Positions 35,554-44,998 of a stretch of DNA of 64,000 nucleotides are shown piece by piece; within the stretch, counting starts at the first letter, position 1; each line of letters starts with the position of its first letter. A program made the position numbers and the translations under genes. The notes under the pieces were generated by a model, which saw only the letters and a list, made by a program, of their open reading frames with translations, was not told the origin of the DNA and did not search any database. Origin of the DNA: Monoraphidium neglectum (Eukaryota; Chlorophyta; Chlorophyceae; Sphaeropleales; Selenastraceae); NCBI RefSeq assembly GCF_000611645.1, contig NW_014013624.1, positions 42,985-106,984 of the forward strand, written 5' to 3'.

Positions 35554-35581
35554 TTGAGGACGTGTTTTGTGAAACCAGGCG

Positions 35582-35586
35582 TGTAA
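35582..35586 (+). terminator. poly(A) signal TGTAA for the AAAP gene
   Basis: TGTAA 29 nt after the TAG at 35551-35553. Confidence 0.5.
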
Positions 35587-35878
35587 ATATGAGAAGTAAT
35601 TCGACCACCGCAGCAGAGTTTGCCAAGCTGTACATAACATAGTTTGTGAATAGATATGCAGCCTGTTTCAGATGCAGATATGTAGTGCAGGCGCAATTGT
35701 TCTTCGTCTGGAGCTGTTTTATATTTGACCTGCAGTATTGCATGTTGAAGTGCACATGTTTCTACTAGTCTCATGTCAGGAATGGCACACGGCAATAATT
35801 TTGATCAAGCCGCAGATGTGTTACACGGTTAAGTGCATACAGGGCAAAGATTGAGCTGCTTTGTGTTAATGAGTGCAC

Positions 35879-35883
35879 TTACA
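35879..35883 (-). terminator. poly(A) signal TGTAA for ELIP
   Basis: Minus-strand TGTAA about 200 nt past the ELIP stop; another lies at 35821-35825. Confidence 0.5.
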
Positions 35884-36082
35884 GCCTGGCAATTGGCAGG
35901 GCTGAAGGCTGCAAAATAATATGAAAAAATTGCATCTAATTCAGGACACACCTCTCACCCGCCCTACTCTCACTTCTTTCAAAATCTGCGCAACAGTCAA
36001 AGTACACTATGCACACCAGACCTTGCAATATGCAACGTCCTGGGGTGGTCACATGCTCGCTCAACAGACTTGTGGCGCCCTT

Positions 36083-37261
36083 TTAGAACAGAGCTGAACC
36101 CTTGGCAAGCTCGATGGCCAGGAGCGCAGCAAAGCCGATCATAGCCGCGCGTCCGTTGATGAGCTCAGCCTGCACAGTCAGGAATGCATGAGGGTCAGAG
36201 ATGTGGATGCGGCACAAGTTGACCTGACATTGCATTTGCACAAGGGCCAATCAACAGACCACCAGTGCCCAGCATCATTTTCAACTTTTGAGCCTCAGAG
36301 GGGAGTGTAGGATGCAAACATGTTGGTGCAGCATTGCTGACCGCATCGTCATTTTTGGGACCCGGAGCACAGGAAGCCAATCATCACTCACCTTGGCGTT
36401 GAAGGGCCCAACCGATTCAGCAGATGGCAGGACGTTGCTGAGGAGGGGGGCAAAGCTGGCTGCAATGAAGATGCCGAAGGCAAAAACAATGCCGGTAGGC
36501 TCGTCGGAGACCTGCTTGAGGACGCTCTCGCCAGATGCCAGCTCAGCGGCGATGGCGGCGACAACACCCAGCATGGCCAGGCGGCCGTTGATGAGCTCAG
36601 GAGCAGGGCCGGAGAATGCCATCAGAGAGCTGAAACCCACAGGGGCCGGGGTGGATGCCGCAGCCACCGGGACAGGCTCCGCAGTGGGCAGGTTGCCGGA
36701 AGCCTTGGCAGCCTCCCACTCAGCAGGGGTGTAGCTCTGAAGAGGTGGTCGGTGTGGGGTTGGAACGCATTGAGGTCAGCAAGATGACATATTGTGACGG
36801 TTCTAGAACGCATGTCATTGTGACGCTCGCGGCCTCATACCAGCCATACTGTGTGTCACCACCATCCTTGGGACACATCACTTGCATGGAATGTGTTTGC
36901 TTTTATTGATCCCCACCTGGCCCCCGTAGTTGATGGTCTCCTGAGGCTTGTTCTCGGCCCGGCACACAGCGATGCGGCGGCCAGAGCACTTCTGAGCACG
37001 GTTGGCCTGGGAGATGCGCAAGGGGGGATGGATAACTGGTGTTCGCTGCAAGAAGCAACAAAGTGGATCAGGGCAGTGACCATGTAGCCTGATGTGGGGA
37101 CTCCCGTCAACATTGCTCATGGTGCTTGTGGTGGCGCTGACAGTGCCATCATGGCAGAAGCACATGCACACGCCCTGCTGGTGTGCAAACCAATGTGAGC
37201 ATTTATGTCGACCTACCTTGAGGGCCTTCAGAGCGAGGGGGCGAGCGATAAGGGCGGCCAT
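36083..37261 (-). CDS. ELIP: early light-induced protein (ELIP), thylakoid
   Basis: Member of the extended light-harvesting complex family, thought to bind free chlorophyll and protect thylakoids under high light. Four exons in phase (37261-37217, 37006-36917, 36736-36392, 36169-36083) encode 188 residues. The N terminus (MAALIARPLALKALK then KCSGRRIAVCRAENK) is a plastid transit peptide. After a short Pro/Ala-rich stretch come two chlorophyll-binding helices with the LHC motif, ELINGRLAMLGVVAA and ELINGRAAMIGFAAL, flanking a middle helix (IVFAFGIFIAASFAPLL). Three helices with E-x-x-x-x-R pairs is the ELIP layout. A TATAAAAG box lies about 110 bp upstream. Expected to be light-stress inducible, but that is from the family, not from the sequence. 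Confidence 0.93.
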
Positions 37262-37370
37262 TGCTGCGACTGTAGTGTGCGTCCCGGAGCGAGTAGCGCG
37301 TTAGTGCGTGAGAGTATGAACTGATAGGCAGAGTTGCGAGTTTTGTGATTAAACCCGAACAAATCACCAG

Positions 37371-37378
37371 CTTTTATA
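37371..37378 (-). promoter_or_regulatory. TATA box of the ELIP gene
   Basis: TATAAAAG on the minus strand, about 110 bp upstream of the ELIP ATG, the clearest TATA element noticed in the window. Confidence 0.6.
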
Positions 37379-37509
37379 TGGTTGAGTCTGAGCACTGGTA
37401 GGTAGATGGTTCACATTCGCGTGTGGTCAGGCCGCTGTGGCTCAGTGGCTGTGGCTGCGACGTCCTTGTTTTCAGGCGGGGCTCCTTTCCACAAGTCCGA
37501 GCTTGCATG

Positions 37510-37514
37510 TTACA
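37510..37514 (-). terminator. poly(A) signal TGTAA for the riboflavin deaminase
   Basis: Minus-strand TGTAA about 145 nt past the stop at 37657. Confidence 0.5.
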
Positions 37515-37656
37515 ACAAGGCACAGTTAACAGCAACATTCTGCTCACATGAGCTGCACATATGAACGGTCTCCCTGCAGGTCGCACGCCTGCAGGCACAG
37601 ACGCCGCGTGCTTGCAGCATAATGCATGGCCTGGGATGCCGCCTCAATGTCTGGTG

Positions 37657-39232
37657 TCAATCACTGTGTTGCGCCCCAGCCGCCTCCCTGGACTTGGCCA
37701 GAGCCTGAAGGCGCGCCATCTCTGCATTGATATGGAGGGCAACAGGCGCGGCAAAGGCTCGGGTCGCAGAACATGGCAAAAAAGGTGACTGCCTGTGTCC
37801 GCGCCACACAGGCCTTGCCATGAGCTTGGCGACCTTTCCCTGTCCCGACCACTCCCCGGTTTGGTCGCGCACCAATTGCAGCCTCCTCCTCCATGCGCGC
37901 CAAAAACTCTGTGTTGATGTCCTTGGCGCGCTGGTTTTCAGCGCCGTCCATCAGGGCTACCTCAATACCAGCAGACTGCAACGTAGCGATCCCAGCTGCA
38001 GCCACCAGCGGGTTGGGGTCGCCCGCGCCCACCACAACCTGCAACAGAAGTGCGCGGACAGTGGACAGCAGGGGATCATGAGGGCCCATGCTTGAAGGAC
38101 AGCTGGCGACAACAGCAGGCCAGGCCCTGCTTTTGGCCGGTAAGAAAACCCCAACATCGCCCCACAGCCTAACCACGCGCCCCTGCACGTCTTGCCCAAC
38201 CCACCCTCTTGACGCCCGCCTCTACCAGGGCCTGGCTGCAGGGGGGTGTGCGCCCATAGTGGTTGCACGGCTCCAGGGTCACGTATGCAGTGGCGCCCTG
38301 GGCGGCCTGGCCTGGATCAAGGGACAAAATAGGCCGCCGGTAGTGATGGTGGTGATGGGATGCCTCGCAGTGGAGGTGGTCGTGTTGATTTGTGTTTTTG
38401 TGTATATTTGTGTGTGGGCCTGAGTGTGCGTGTGTCAAGGGGGACGGACAAAATTGCCGCAACTGCCAAATTTGAGTGATCGCACCCTTTTGTCTGGAAG
38501 GGGACCCCAGCAGTGCACATGCCATGCTTTCACTCACCTGCCCCTCTGAGTGCCCACACCTCGGCGTGGGGCTGGCCTGCCTTGGGGTGGTAGCCCTCAC
38601 CCACCACCTGGGCGCCGCCCGGGTTGAGGCGGCAGAGTGGTAGGGGTGGGGTGCGGCGCTGTCGCCGGGGGCAGCACCGCCAAAGCGACGTTGAGCTTCA
38701 CACGAGGATCACGCTCTTTTCCAGCCCCTCCCACCCCGCCAAAACGGCGTCAGGGGCGCGCTGGTGTGTGGGCCCTTGACCCTGAAAAGATGGCACCTCT
38801 TGGCTGCTCAGCCCACCTGCCCATCACGCACGATGACGCAGCCCACGTGGGGGTTGGGATGAGTCTTGCCGAAGGCCAGCATGGCCAAGTCCAGGGCACG
38901 GTTCATGTATGAGCGGTCCTCAGCAGACACTGGGAACCGCTCACACACCAGTCACGTGCGGTAGGTCGACAGGGCGGGCAGCGGCGCCTTGGTTGCGTTG
39001 GGGTCAGATTGCGCGCACATTGGAAGCTGCGCCACCATGGCCATCTTGCTGGCAGTAGCAAACATCCTGCCCCTGTCGCACCTGTGCCCAGCTTGGCAGA
39101 GCGCGGCATGCTGCAGATCTGTCGGACGCGCCTACTCGCGCGCACACATGGCGTGGCGGCGGGAATGGGCGCGGCCACAGGCATGTTGGAAAACTTGGAA
39201 GCGGAGAGACCGAATTTTCGGGCCTGCTGCAT
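37657..39232 (-). CDS. PYRD: riboflavin-biosynthesis pyrimidine deaminase, plastid, deaminase-only
   Basis: Deaminates the diaminopyrimidine intermediate of riboflavin synthesis with a catalytic zinc. Six exons in phase (39232-39082, 38929-38817, 38607-38538, 38311-38205, 38038-37873, 37721-37657) encode 223 residues. The N terminus is a plastid-type leader ([16 protein letters not shown]). The core reads [32 protein letters not shown], the zinc and catalytic motif HAEV, and [20 protein letters not shown] with the two Cys ligands, then [14 protein letters not shown] and [20 protein letters not shown]. Bacterial RibD and longer plant proteins continue into a reductase or degenerate reductase domain; here the frame stops about 35 residues past the deaminase (ending [10 protein letters not shown]). 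The reductase step must come from another protein. The neighbouring divergent gene starts only 239 bp upstream. Confidence 0.9.
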
Positions 39233-39471
39233 TGGTATAAGTTGAATGTGACGCGATTGTGTAGAGAGCACGTGAATGCGATGAACGCGGGTCAGTGCTC
39301 TCAGATGATATGATACAACAACAACGTGTGACCAGAACAAGAACAAGCGTGTACACGAAGGACATTTGATCATCTGAAAAATTCGAGGACCCCCCGGACA
39401 GGACGAAAAGTAGATCATGACTTGCGGCGTGGTACTGTACACCTGACCGTAGCTTGTCCTGACCGTCGCTT
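39233..39471. promoter_or_regulatory. 239-bp shared upstream region of divergent genes
   Basis: Between the deaminase (minus, start 39232) and the FG nucleoporin (plus, start 39472). AT-richer than the coding flanks. No consensus box recognised. Confidence 0.5.
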
Positions 39472-41558
39472 ATGTCGCGCCGCGGGGGCGGTTCAGGAGG
39501 TTGGGGTGGCAACTCTGCAGGTGCGCCGACAACATGCGGGTGCCGCGTGTAGAGCTTCCTGTGCTGTTGCTGTCGCCCTACAATCGCCCTTTCATGCATC
39601 GCCCCTTGCCGATGTCCCATCAGCATTTATAAGCATGCGCTTTGCGCCTCTGCAGGCTGGGGTCGCCAAGGCGGGGGCAGCTACCAGCAGCAGCACGAGC
39701 AGCAGCAGCAAGGTGGCCGCGAGCAGGGTGGCAGGGGCGGGGCTCCTCAGCGCAATTTCAACAGTGGCGGCATCAGGGGCGGCGGCAGTGGTGGCGGCAG
39801 AGGCAGCGGCAACAGGTTTAGCGCCCTCAACAGTGGTGGCGATAGCGGCAGGCAGCAGCAGTGGGGTGGCGGGGACAGCCGGCGCAGCGGCGGCGGTGGT
39901 GGCAGCGGAGGTGGCGGTCCCCACGATTACCGCACCACAGTGGTACTTGACCTGGCCCAAGAGCGGCCGCTGTGGGCCCTCAGCTGCTATGCCATCGACC
40001 GCGAGGGACGTAACCTGCTAACAGGTGCGCAGCCGAGGCAAGGCGCAGGTTGAGGGAGGTTCCAGCGCACATGCCCCTTGGGCGGCTCAGGTGGCGTCGC
40101 TCACTCTCATGCGCTGGGTGTGTGCCAGATGCTCACCGTCACAGGTCTCGGGGAGGGGGCCAAGGGGTTTGCGACGGAGGTTTTGCAGAATTGCAGGCCA
40201 TGCGCAAGATCCTTTGTCGCACCAAGCGACAGTCTACATGGCACGCTCGCGCACGCACAACATGCAGGTGATGTGTCATTTGAAGAGGCGCGGTGGCGGG
40301 GCCAGGAGGATGTGCGGGGCGGCCGCACATTCCCGCAGGTGTCGAGCGCCTTCCAGGAGGGGGTACGCTCAAAGCTGGCTGATATTGAGGGGCTGATGCA
40401 GGTGGGTGGCCATGCCGGCCGCACTGTGGGTTGTGGTTAAGCCATGACAGCGTGCGCTTGCGTGGACACCTGGCGGAAACGGGGATGAAGCAGGGCAGTG
40501 CTGCACCAGGAAGGGTGCAGGGTGATATGCATGCTCACACGATCTTTTTTGCGGCTGCGTCACGCTCCCTGTCGGCCCCTGGCCTGTGGTGTCATCCTAC
40601 CCAGAACATCAAGCGTCATGGTCGGCCGCCCACCAGTCAGCAGTTCCGGCCTGTACCCAACCCCTACGTCACGTCCTTCCAGCAGCAAGGCGCACCCACG
40701 CCCATCGCGACAGGGGGGCCGTTTGGTGCGGGCGCCGTGCCGCCAGTGCAGCAGCAGGCGCGGCCCAGCATATTTGGCAAACAAGCAGCAGCGGCGCCAG
40801 TCCTTCGTCAGCCAGATGCTGCATTTAATCAGCCGTTGGGCGGCTTTGGCCACGCACAATCAGGAGGTGATGCCTTCAGCCAACCACACCAGGCCGCTGC
40901 GTTCGGGCAACATCCTCCACTTCAGCACCACCTGCAGCAGCAGCAACAACATGCAGCCTTTGGCACAACCCCTGCTGCTGCCTTTGGGCTGACGCAACCC
41001 GCAGCCGGGGTTCCGTTTGGCGAGACGGGCCCGCAACCGCAGAGCCAAGGCACTGTGTTTGGTGTTTCGACTCAGGTGGTCGGCGGGACCTTCGGTGCTT
41101 CTGCTGGGCCCGGCAGCTTTGGGGCCCAAGCCCCAGCAGGTGGCTTCGGAGCTGCGCCAATGGGCGGCGGTGCTTTTGGAGGCACTGCGGCAGCAGGGCG
41201 TGCGGGAGGAATATTTGGCAGCGGAGCCAGGGGTGGCGTAGTGTTTGGCAGCGGCTCTGCCGGTGGTGCCAGCATTGCCCCCGGCAGCGACGCATTTGGG
41301 CAGAAGGGCGGAGGGTTTGAGGGCGGTGGGTCGCTGAAGTCACAGGCCAGCAGCGGATTCGGCGGCCCCACTGGTGGGGGGTTCTCTCAGGTGACCGCAC
41401 CAGCGGGCGACGGCGCGCATACAGAGGTGGCGGCAGCTGTGACGGGCTTGGCTGGCTCGCTTACGGGGGCCGAGGAGGACCTGGCTGCGGTTTGGGCTGC
41501 GGCCGACTTTGTGCGTGGCAAGATTCCAGAAATCGCTCCTCCCCAGCAGGTTTGCTGA
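39472..41558 (+). CDS. FG-repeat nucleoporin resembling NUP42/C3H16, without a visible CCCH finger
   Basis: Likely component of the cytoplasmic side of the nuclear pore, where NUP42-type proteins assist mRNA export. Four exons in phase (39472-39520, 39656-40024, 40268-40401, 40605-41558) encode about 501 residues. The N terminus is Gly/Arg/Gln-rich (MSRRGGGSGGWGGNSAG, then RGG-like repeats). The conserved core reads ERPLWALSCYAIDREGRNLL, GDVSFEEARWRGQED and SSAFQEGVRSKLADIEGLM. It is followed by about 300 residues with many FG dipeptides in Gly/Ala/Gln spacers (SIFGKQ, AAFGQ, GIFGSG, SGFGG) and a C-terminal helix ending FVRGKIPEIAPPQQ. Plant and animal relatives usually begin with a CCCH zinc finger; none is seen here. 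The stop follows a potential GT donor directly, so a further small exon is possible. Confidence 0.78.
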
Positions 41559-41703
41559 CTGGTTTCTGCACAATAGTAACTCCTCCCTGCAAAGGAACTA
41601 GAGTTGCGATGTCAAACAAGAGAGTCATATTGCTAAATTAATGCATGTTGCATTGAAATCAGTCAAATTCGCACAAGTGCAGCTGGGGTCACCGTGGGCT
41701 TTG

Positions 41704-42910
41704 TCACAGGGCATTTACAGCAGCACCGGCAGCAACCAGCAGCAGCCATGACACAGCCCCGCGCGCGGCAGAGCTGGCAGCCTTGGCACCGCTCTGGCCA
41801 TTTGCCTTGACGTACTTAACGAAATCGTCCAGGGAAGCGAATGCAGGAAAGCATGAAGGCTTGCGCTCAGTCGCAGCCTCGGCCTCGCCTGCACGCTGCG
41901 GTGCAGCATCGTATCGCAACAGGGGTGGTGAGCTGAAATCCTCTGGCCATTGACTGCGGAATGCACGCTGAGGTGCCGTCAGGAAGGCCTGCATTGAGCT
42001 ATCTGTTGCGAACACCATCCAAACGCTGCCCAATCCCCGCTGTGATCAAGCGTGCGCCCGCCCACCGAGGCGATCTCCTTGTGGCCCGACCCCCCCGCGT
42101 CATCCCCCTCACGTTGGCAACGTTCAGGACCTCACAGCCCCTCACAAAAGCAACCCATGCCTCGGACACATCCTGCGGTGATGGTCATGGCAGTGAAGGT
42201 TTGTTCTGATAGTATGCATGAGGGGGCACTAGCATGGAAAGGCAATCCAATTGTGGCTGGCTTTCGCAGCGAGTATGCCAAGGCTTTGGCGCAGCCACCT
42301 GCCCCAAGAGGACCACAATTGGACCTGCCAACCCCATAATCAAACGCACAAAACTATCTGAATCTTGGGTGAAACACAGGCCCCTATAGCGATCAAAGCC
42401 TTCAAGCCTCTCACCGCGCTCTTCGACATACAAGCTTGAACGGCAGAGCTGGCCTGATCGCTGCCGGCTGGGCACTTCGCAGGATCGGCGGTCGACATGG
42501 CTGCGCGAATAAGATTCGCGCATGTGGCGTCATCCTTGTACTTGTCCTTGATCAGCGCATTGAACTTGTCCAGGCACTGAGCTCCCGCCGTGGTGAGCGT
42601 CCTGTATGAACGAACAGGCCAGTTGTCGCGTGCGATTGGCGAAAGCGCGCCGAGCCCTGCTGCATCTGCATCTCACAGTACATTATGATAACATGCAAGC
42701 ATCAAATTGCTGAATGCCGACACCACATGTGAGGCTGTAAGCAATGAATCTGCTGGTGGTCGTGCTGAGGCTGTCGTCCATCAAACAAGATCTGAGGGGC
42801 CACAAAAGGCCGCGTGTGGAAGAAGACGACACGCACCTGTCCGTGTTCAAGGCTGCCTGGCCATAAGCGACGAGCAGGGCCGCCACCAGCACAGCGACAA
42901 TTGCCTTCAT
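41704..42910 (-). CDS. small secreted Cys-containing protein, probably GPI-anchored
   Basis: No family recognised. Four exons in phase (42910-42837, 42601-42415, 42172-42113, 42039-41704) encode 218 residues. It has a signal peptide (MKAIVAVLVAALLVAYGQA), a compact middle part with several Cys (AQCLDKFNALIKDKY, DDATCANLIRAAM, DPAKCPAGSD, AVQACMSKSA, FVRGCEVLNVAN) and a second part (SVWMVFATDSSMQAF, SLDDFVKYVKANGQ). The C terminus is a short Ser/Ala stretch followed by a hydrophobic end (AVSWLLLVAAGAAVNAL). Signal peptide plus hydrophobic C-terminal end after small residues suggests GPI anchoring at the cell surface. The spaced Cys suggest disulfides. It converges on the nucleoporin gene with 145 bp between the stops. 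A TGTAA lies inside the last codons and no other is seen just downstream. Confidence 0.72.
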
Positions 42911-43250
42911 CCTGCCTGATAATAGCTGCAAAATGCTGAGCTAAGTAACGTTATAAGAGACAAAAGGTTACCGAGCGTTGCACATGCTTGCCTCTGCTCC
43001 TCATTACAACCCGGCACACGTTGGCTGTGTAGTGGCGCACGCCTGGCGTGCGCCCCAGCAAAGCAAGCCAGCGCAAGGCAAGCCCCCCACGACACATCGC
43101 TCACAAGTTTCCGATGGGCAGTCCGGTGAAATCCAGACGTTTAGTTGTACCACAACGTACCAGTCAATACCGTATTGTTGCGTGCATGTGCGGCAGCTAT
43201 GTGGCTGTGGCCTGCAGGCCACGCGGTGCTTGCGCGCCAGCCAGCCACAA
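42911..43250. other. intergenic, no gene
   Basis: 340 bp holding the promoter of the GPI-type protein and the 3' UTR of the BRCT gene, with a minus-strand TGTAA at 43004-43008. Confidence 0.5.
43004..43008 (-). terminator. poly(A) signal TGTAA for the BRCT gene
   Basis: Minus-strand TGTAA about 245 nt past the stop at 43251. Confidence 0.5.
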
Positions 43251-44961
43251 TCACGAGATGAGGCAGACCTCGTAAACGCAACCCGCCGGGTCACGCGTTG
43301 CACGCACGACACCATCCAAAGCCAGCCGTGGCCACAGCAGCGCGTGGCGTGGCACATAGGCTGCCTCGCATTCAGCGGCACGGCTGCCATGCGCATTGCA
43401 CAGCAGGGCAGCTGTGGTCGTGTCCAAAGGCACCTCTTCGGCGTAATGCGTGTACAAGTGGCGCAGCAGCGCGCCGCAAGTCAGGCCATGTACAGGCACC
43501 GCCAACTGTGTCACAGTGTGGCCCAGGGCTAGGGCCGAGTCCTGAGGTAACAGAAGCGTGATCGCACGAGGGCCCTGGCGGCGGCCGGGGAAGGAGGGGG
43601 AGGGAGTGTGTTTCTCACACCGCAGATGCATCAGCATGCATAGATACTCAATTGCAGTGTAGCACCCAGATGCAGCGTTCCCTCGCGTACCTGATCGCTT
43701 TGTTGCATCTCTAAGAGAGAAATGCTGCAGACAGCATTCCTTGTGTTTGCAGGGTCCCAAACTCACCTGCAGCACCACAGCGTCCAGCTGCTCAGCGCTC
43801 ACACCACAGGCTCCGCTGCAGGGATCCTCCTCAATGCTCCAAGAGCAGCTCAGGGACCCCAACAGCTCCGAAGGGGTCAGACTCAACCGTGGGGCCACGA
43901 GCTGGTGAAGCAGGCCGTTCTCATCACTGCCGCAGGAGTGCTTGAGGCGCCCTTGAGACGGAGACGGGCTGCCAGGGCAGGCCTTGCCCCAGGGTGCGCA
44001 GGTGCCATTGCCACTGCAAGCGTTGGCGCTGCTGCGGCTGTCGCTGCTGCTGGTACTGCTCAATGGCTCGCCCATGCCAGCGCCTCTCAGCCCCGCCGTC
44101 ACCGCACGGCAGATATCAGCCGACAGTGTCACACCCTGAGGGGCCATCCTGGATGTGCCGCCACTGCCAACTTTTCCGGCGCCAGCGGTACGGTCGGTGC
44201 CTATGCCTTGGCAGGCCCTCAGGAGGGCCGCGGGGCTCATGAGGTTGACCAGGAGCTGGGGTTGGGGGAAGGAGCACGGCAGGGGCACACCGGCGGTACA
44301 CATCCTGATCGGCTGCACTGGGCCACACTGGGACCCAAAGCAACCCCCCTGGGATCGGAAGGCACCCCTGGCAAGCGCCTGACGTTTGAAGTGCTGCACA
44401 ACATTGACCAGCATAACAAGCCCAGCACCTCACATGTAGATACTGCACAGCGCGCTGGGGCTCGCAGACCACCAGGTTGATGCCAGAGCCAAGGTGCGCA
44501 CCTGCGGTAGTGAGGAGCAGAATTTAGGTCCAAAGTGTTTGCGCAGCTGCTTGAGCCAATGCGCCAACAGCTGCCTCATGTACAAAATTTTGCATCCAGT
44601 CTCCGACGACCAACGCTCCTCACTCAAACCACATCCTGAACATGCTGCTCAACACAGCAGGCGGGGCGGGATACCTGACCTCACCTGCAGCAACACGCCC
44701 GCCAGCTCCCAATAGGGCCTGCGTCAGCTGCACACGCAGTTCAGCTGCCAGGGTTGGGTCCAGCAGCGCCGCCACGCCCTCCATGGCTGGCACAGGGCGC
44801 TGCGCCTGAACCCCCACCAGGCCTTCGCTGACGCTGCGCCCAGCACTGGTGCTGCCTTGAGGGCTAGTGTCGCCACATAGGCTTGATGGCTTTGGTGTTG
44901 GCGTGGCCACAGGTGGTGACGCAAGCGGGGGCTGTGGAGGCGAGGACCATGGCGTGGGTGC

Positions 44962-44998
<37 letters not shown>

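Larger units (their letters stand above)
35554..36082. other. convergent AT-rich 3' region
   Basis: Between the AAAP permease (plus) and ELIP (minus) stops. Markedly AT-rich for this window. It holds TGTAA signals for both strands (35582; minus strand at 35821 and 35879). No gene. Confidence 0.55.
37262..37656. promoter_or_regulatory. ELIP promoter and 3' end of the deaminase gene
   Basis: 395 bp between two minus-strand genes. The left part holds the ELIP TATA box; the right part holds a TGTAA (37510-37514) that suits the riboflavin deaminase. Confidence 0.5.

Noticed and set aside
37430..37500. tRNA-like stretch (ggctcagtggc)
   Set aside because: No matching acceptor stem, anticodon arm or T arm.
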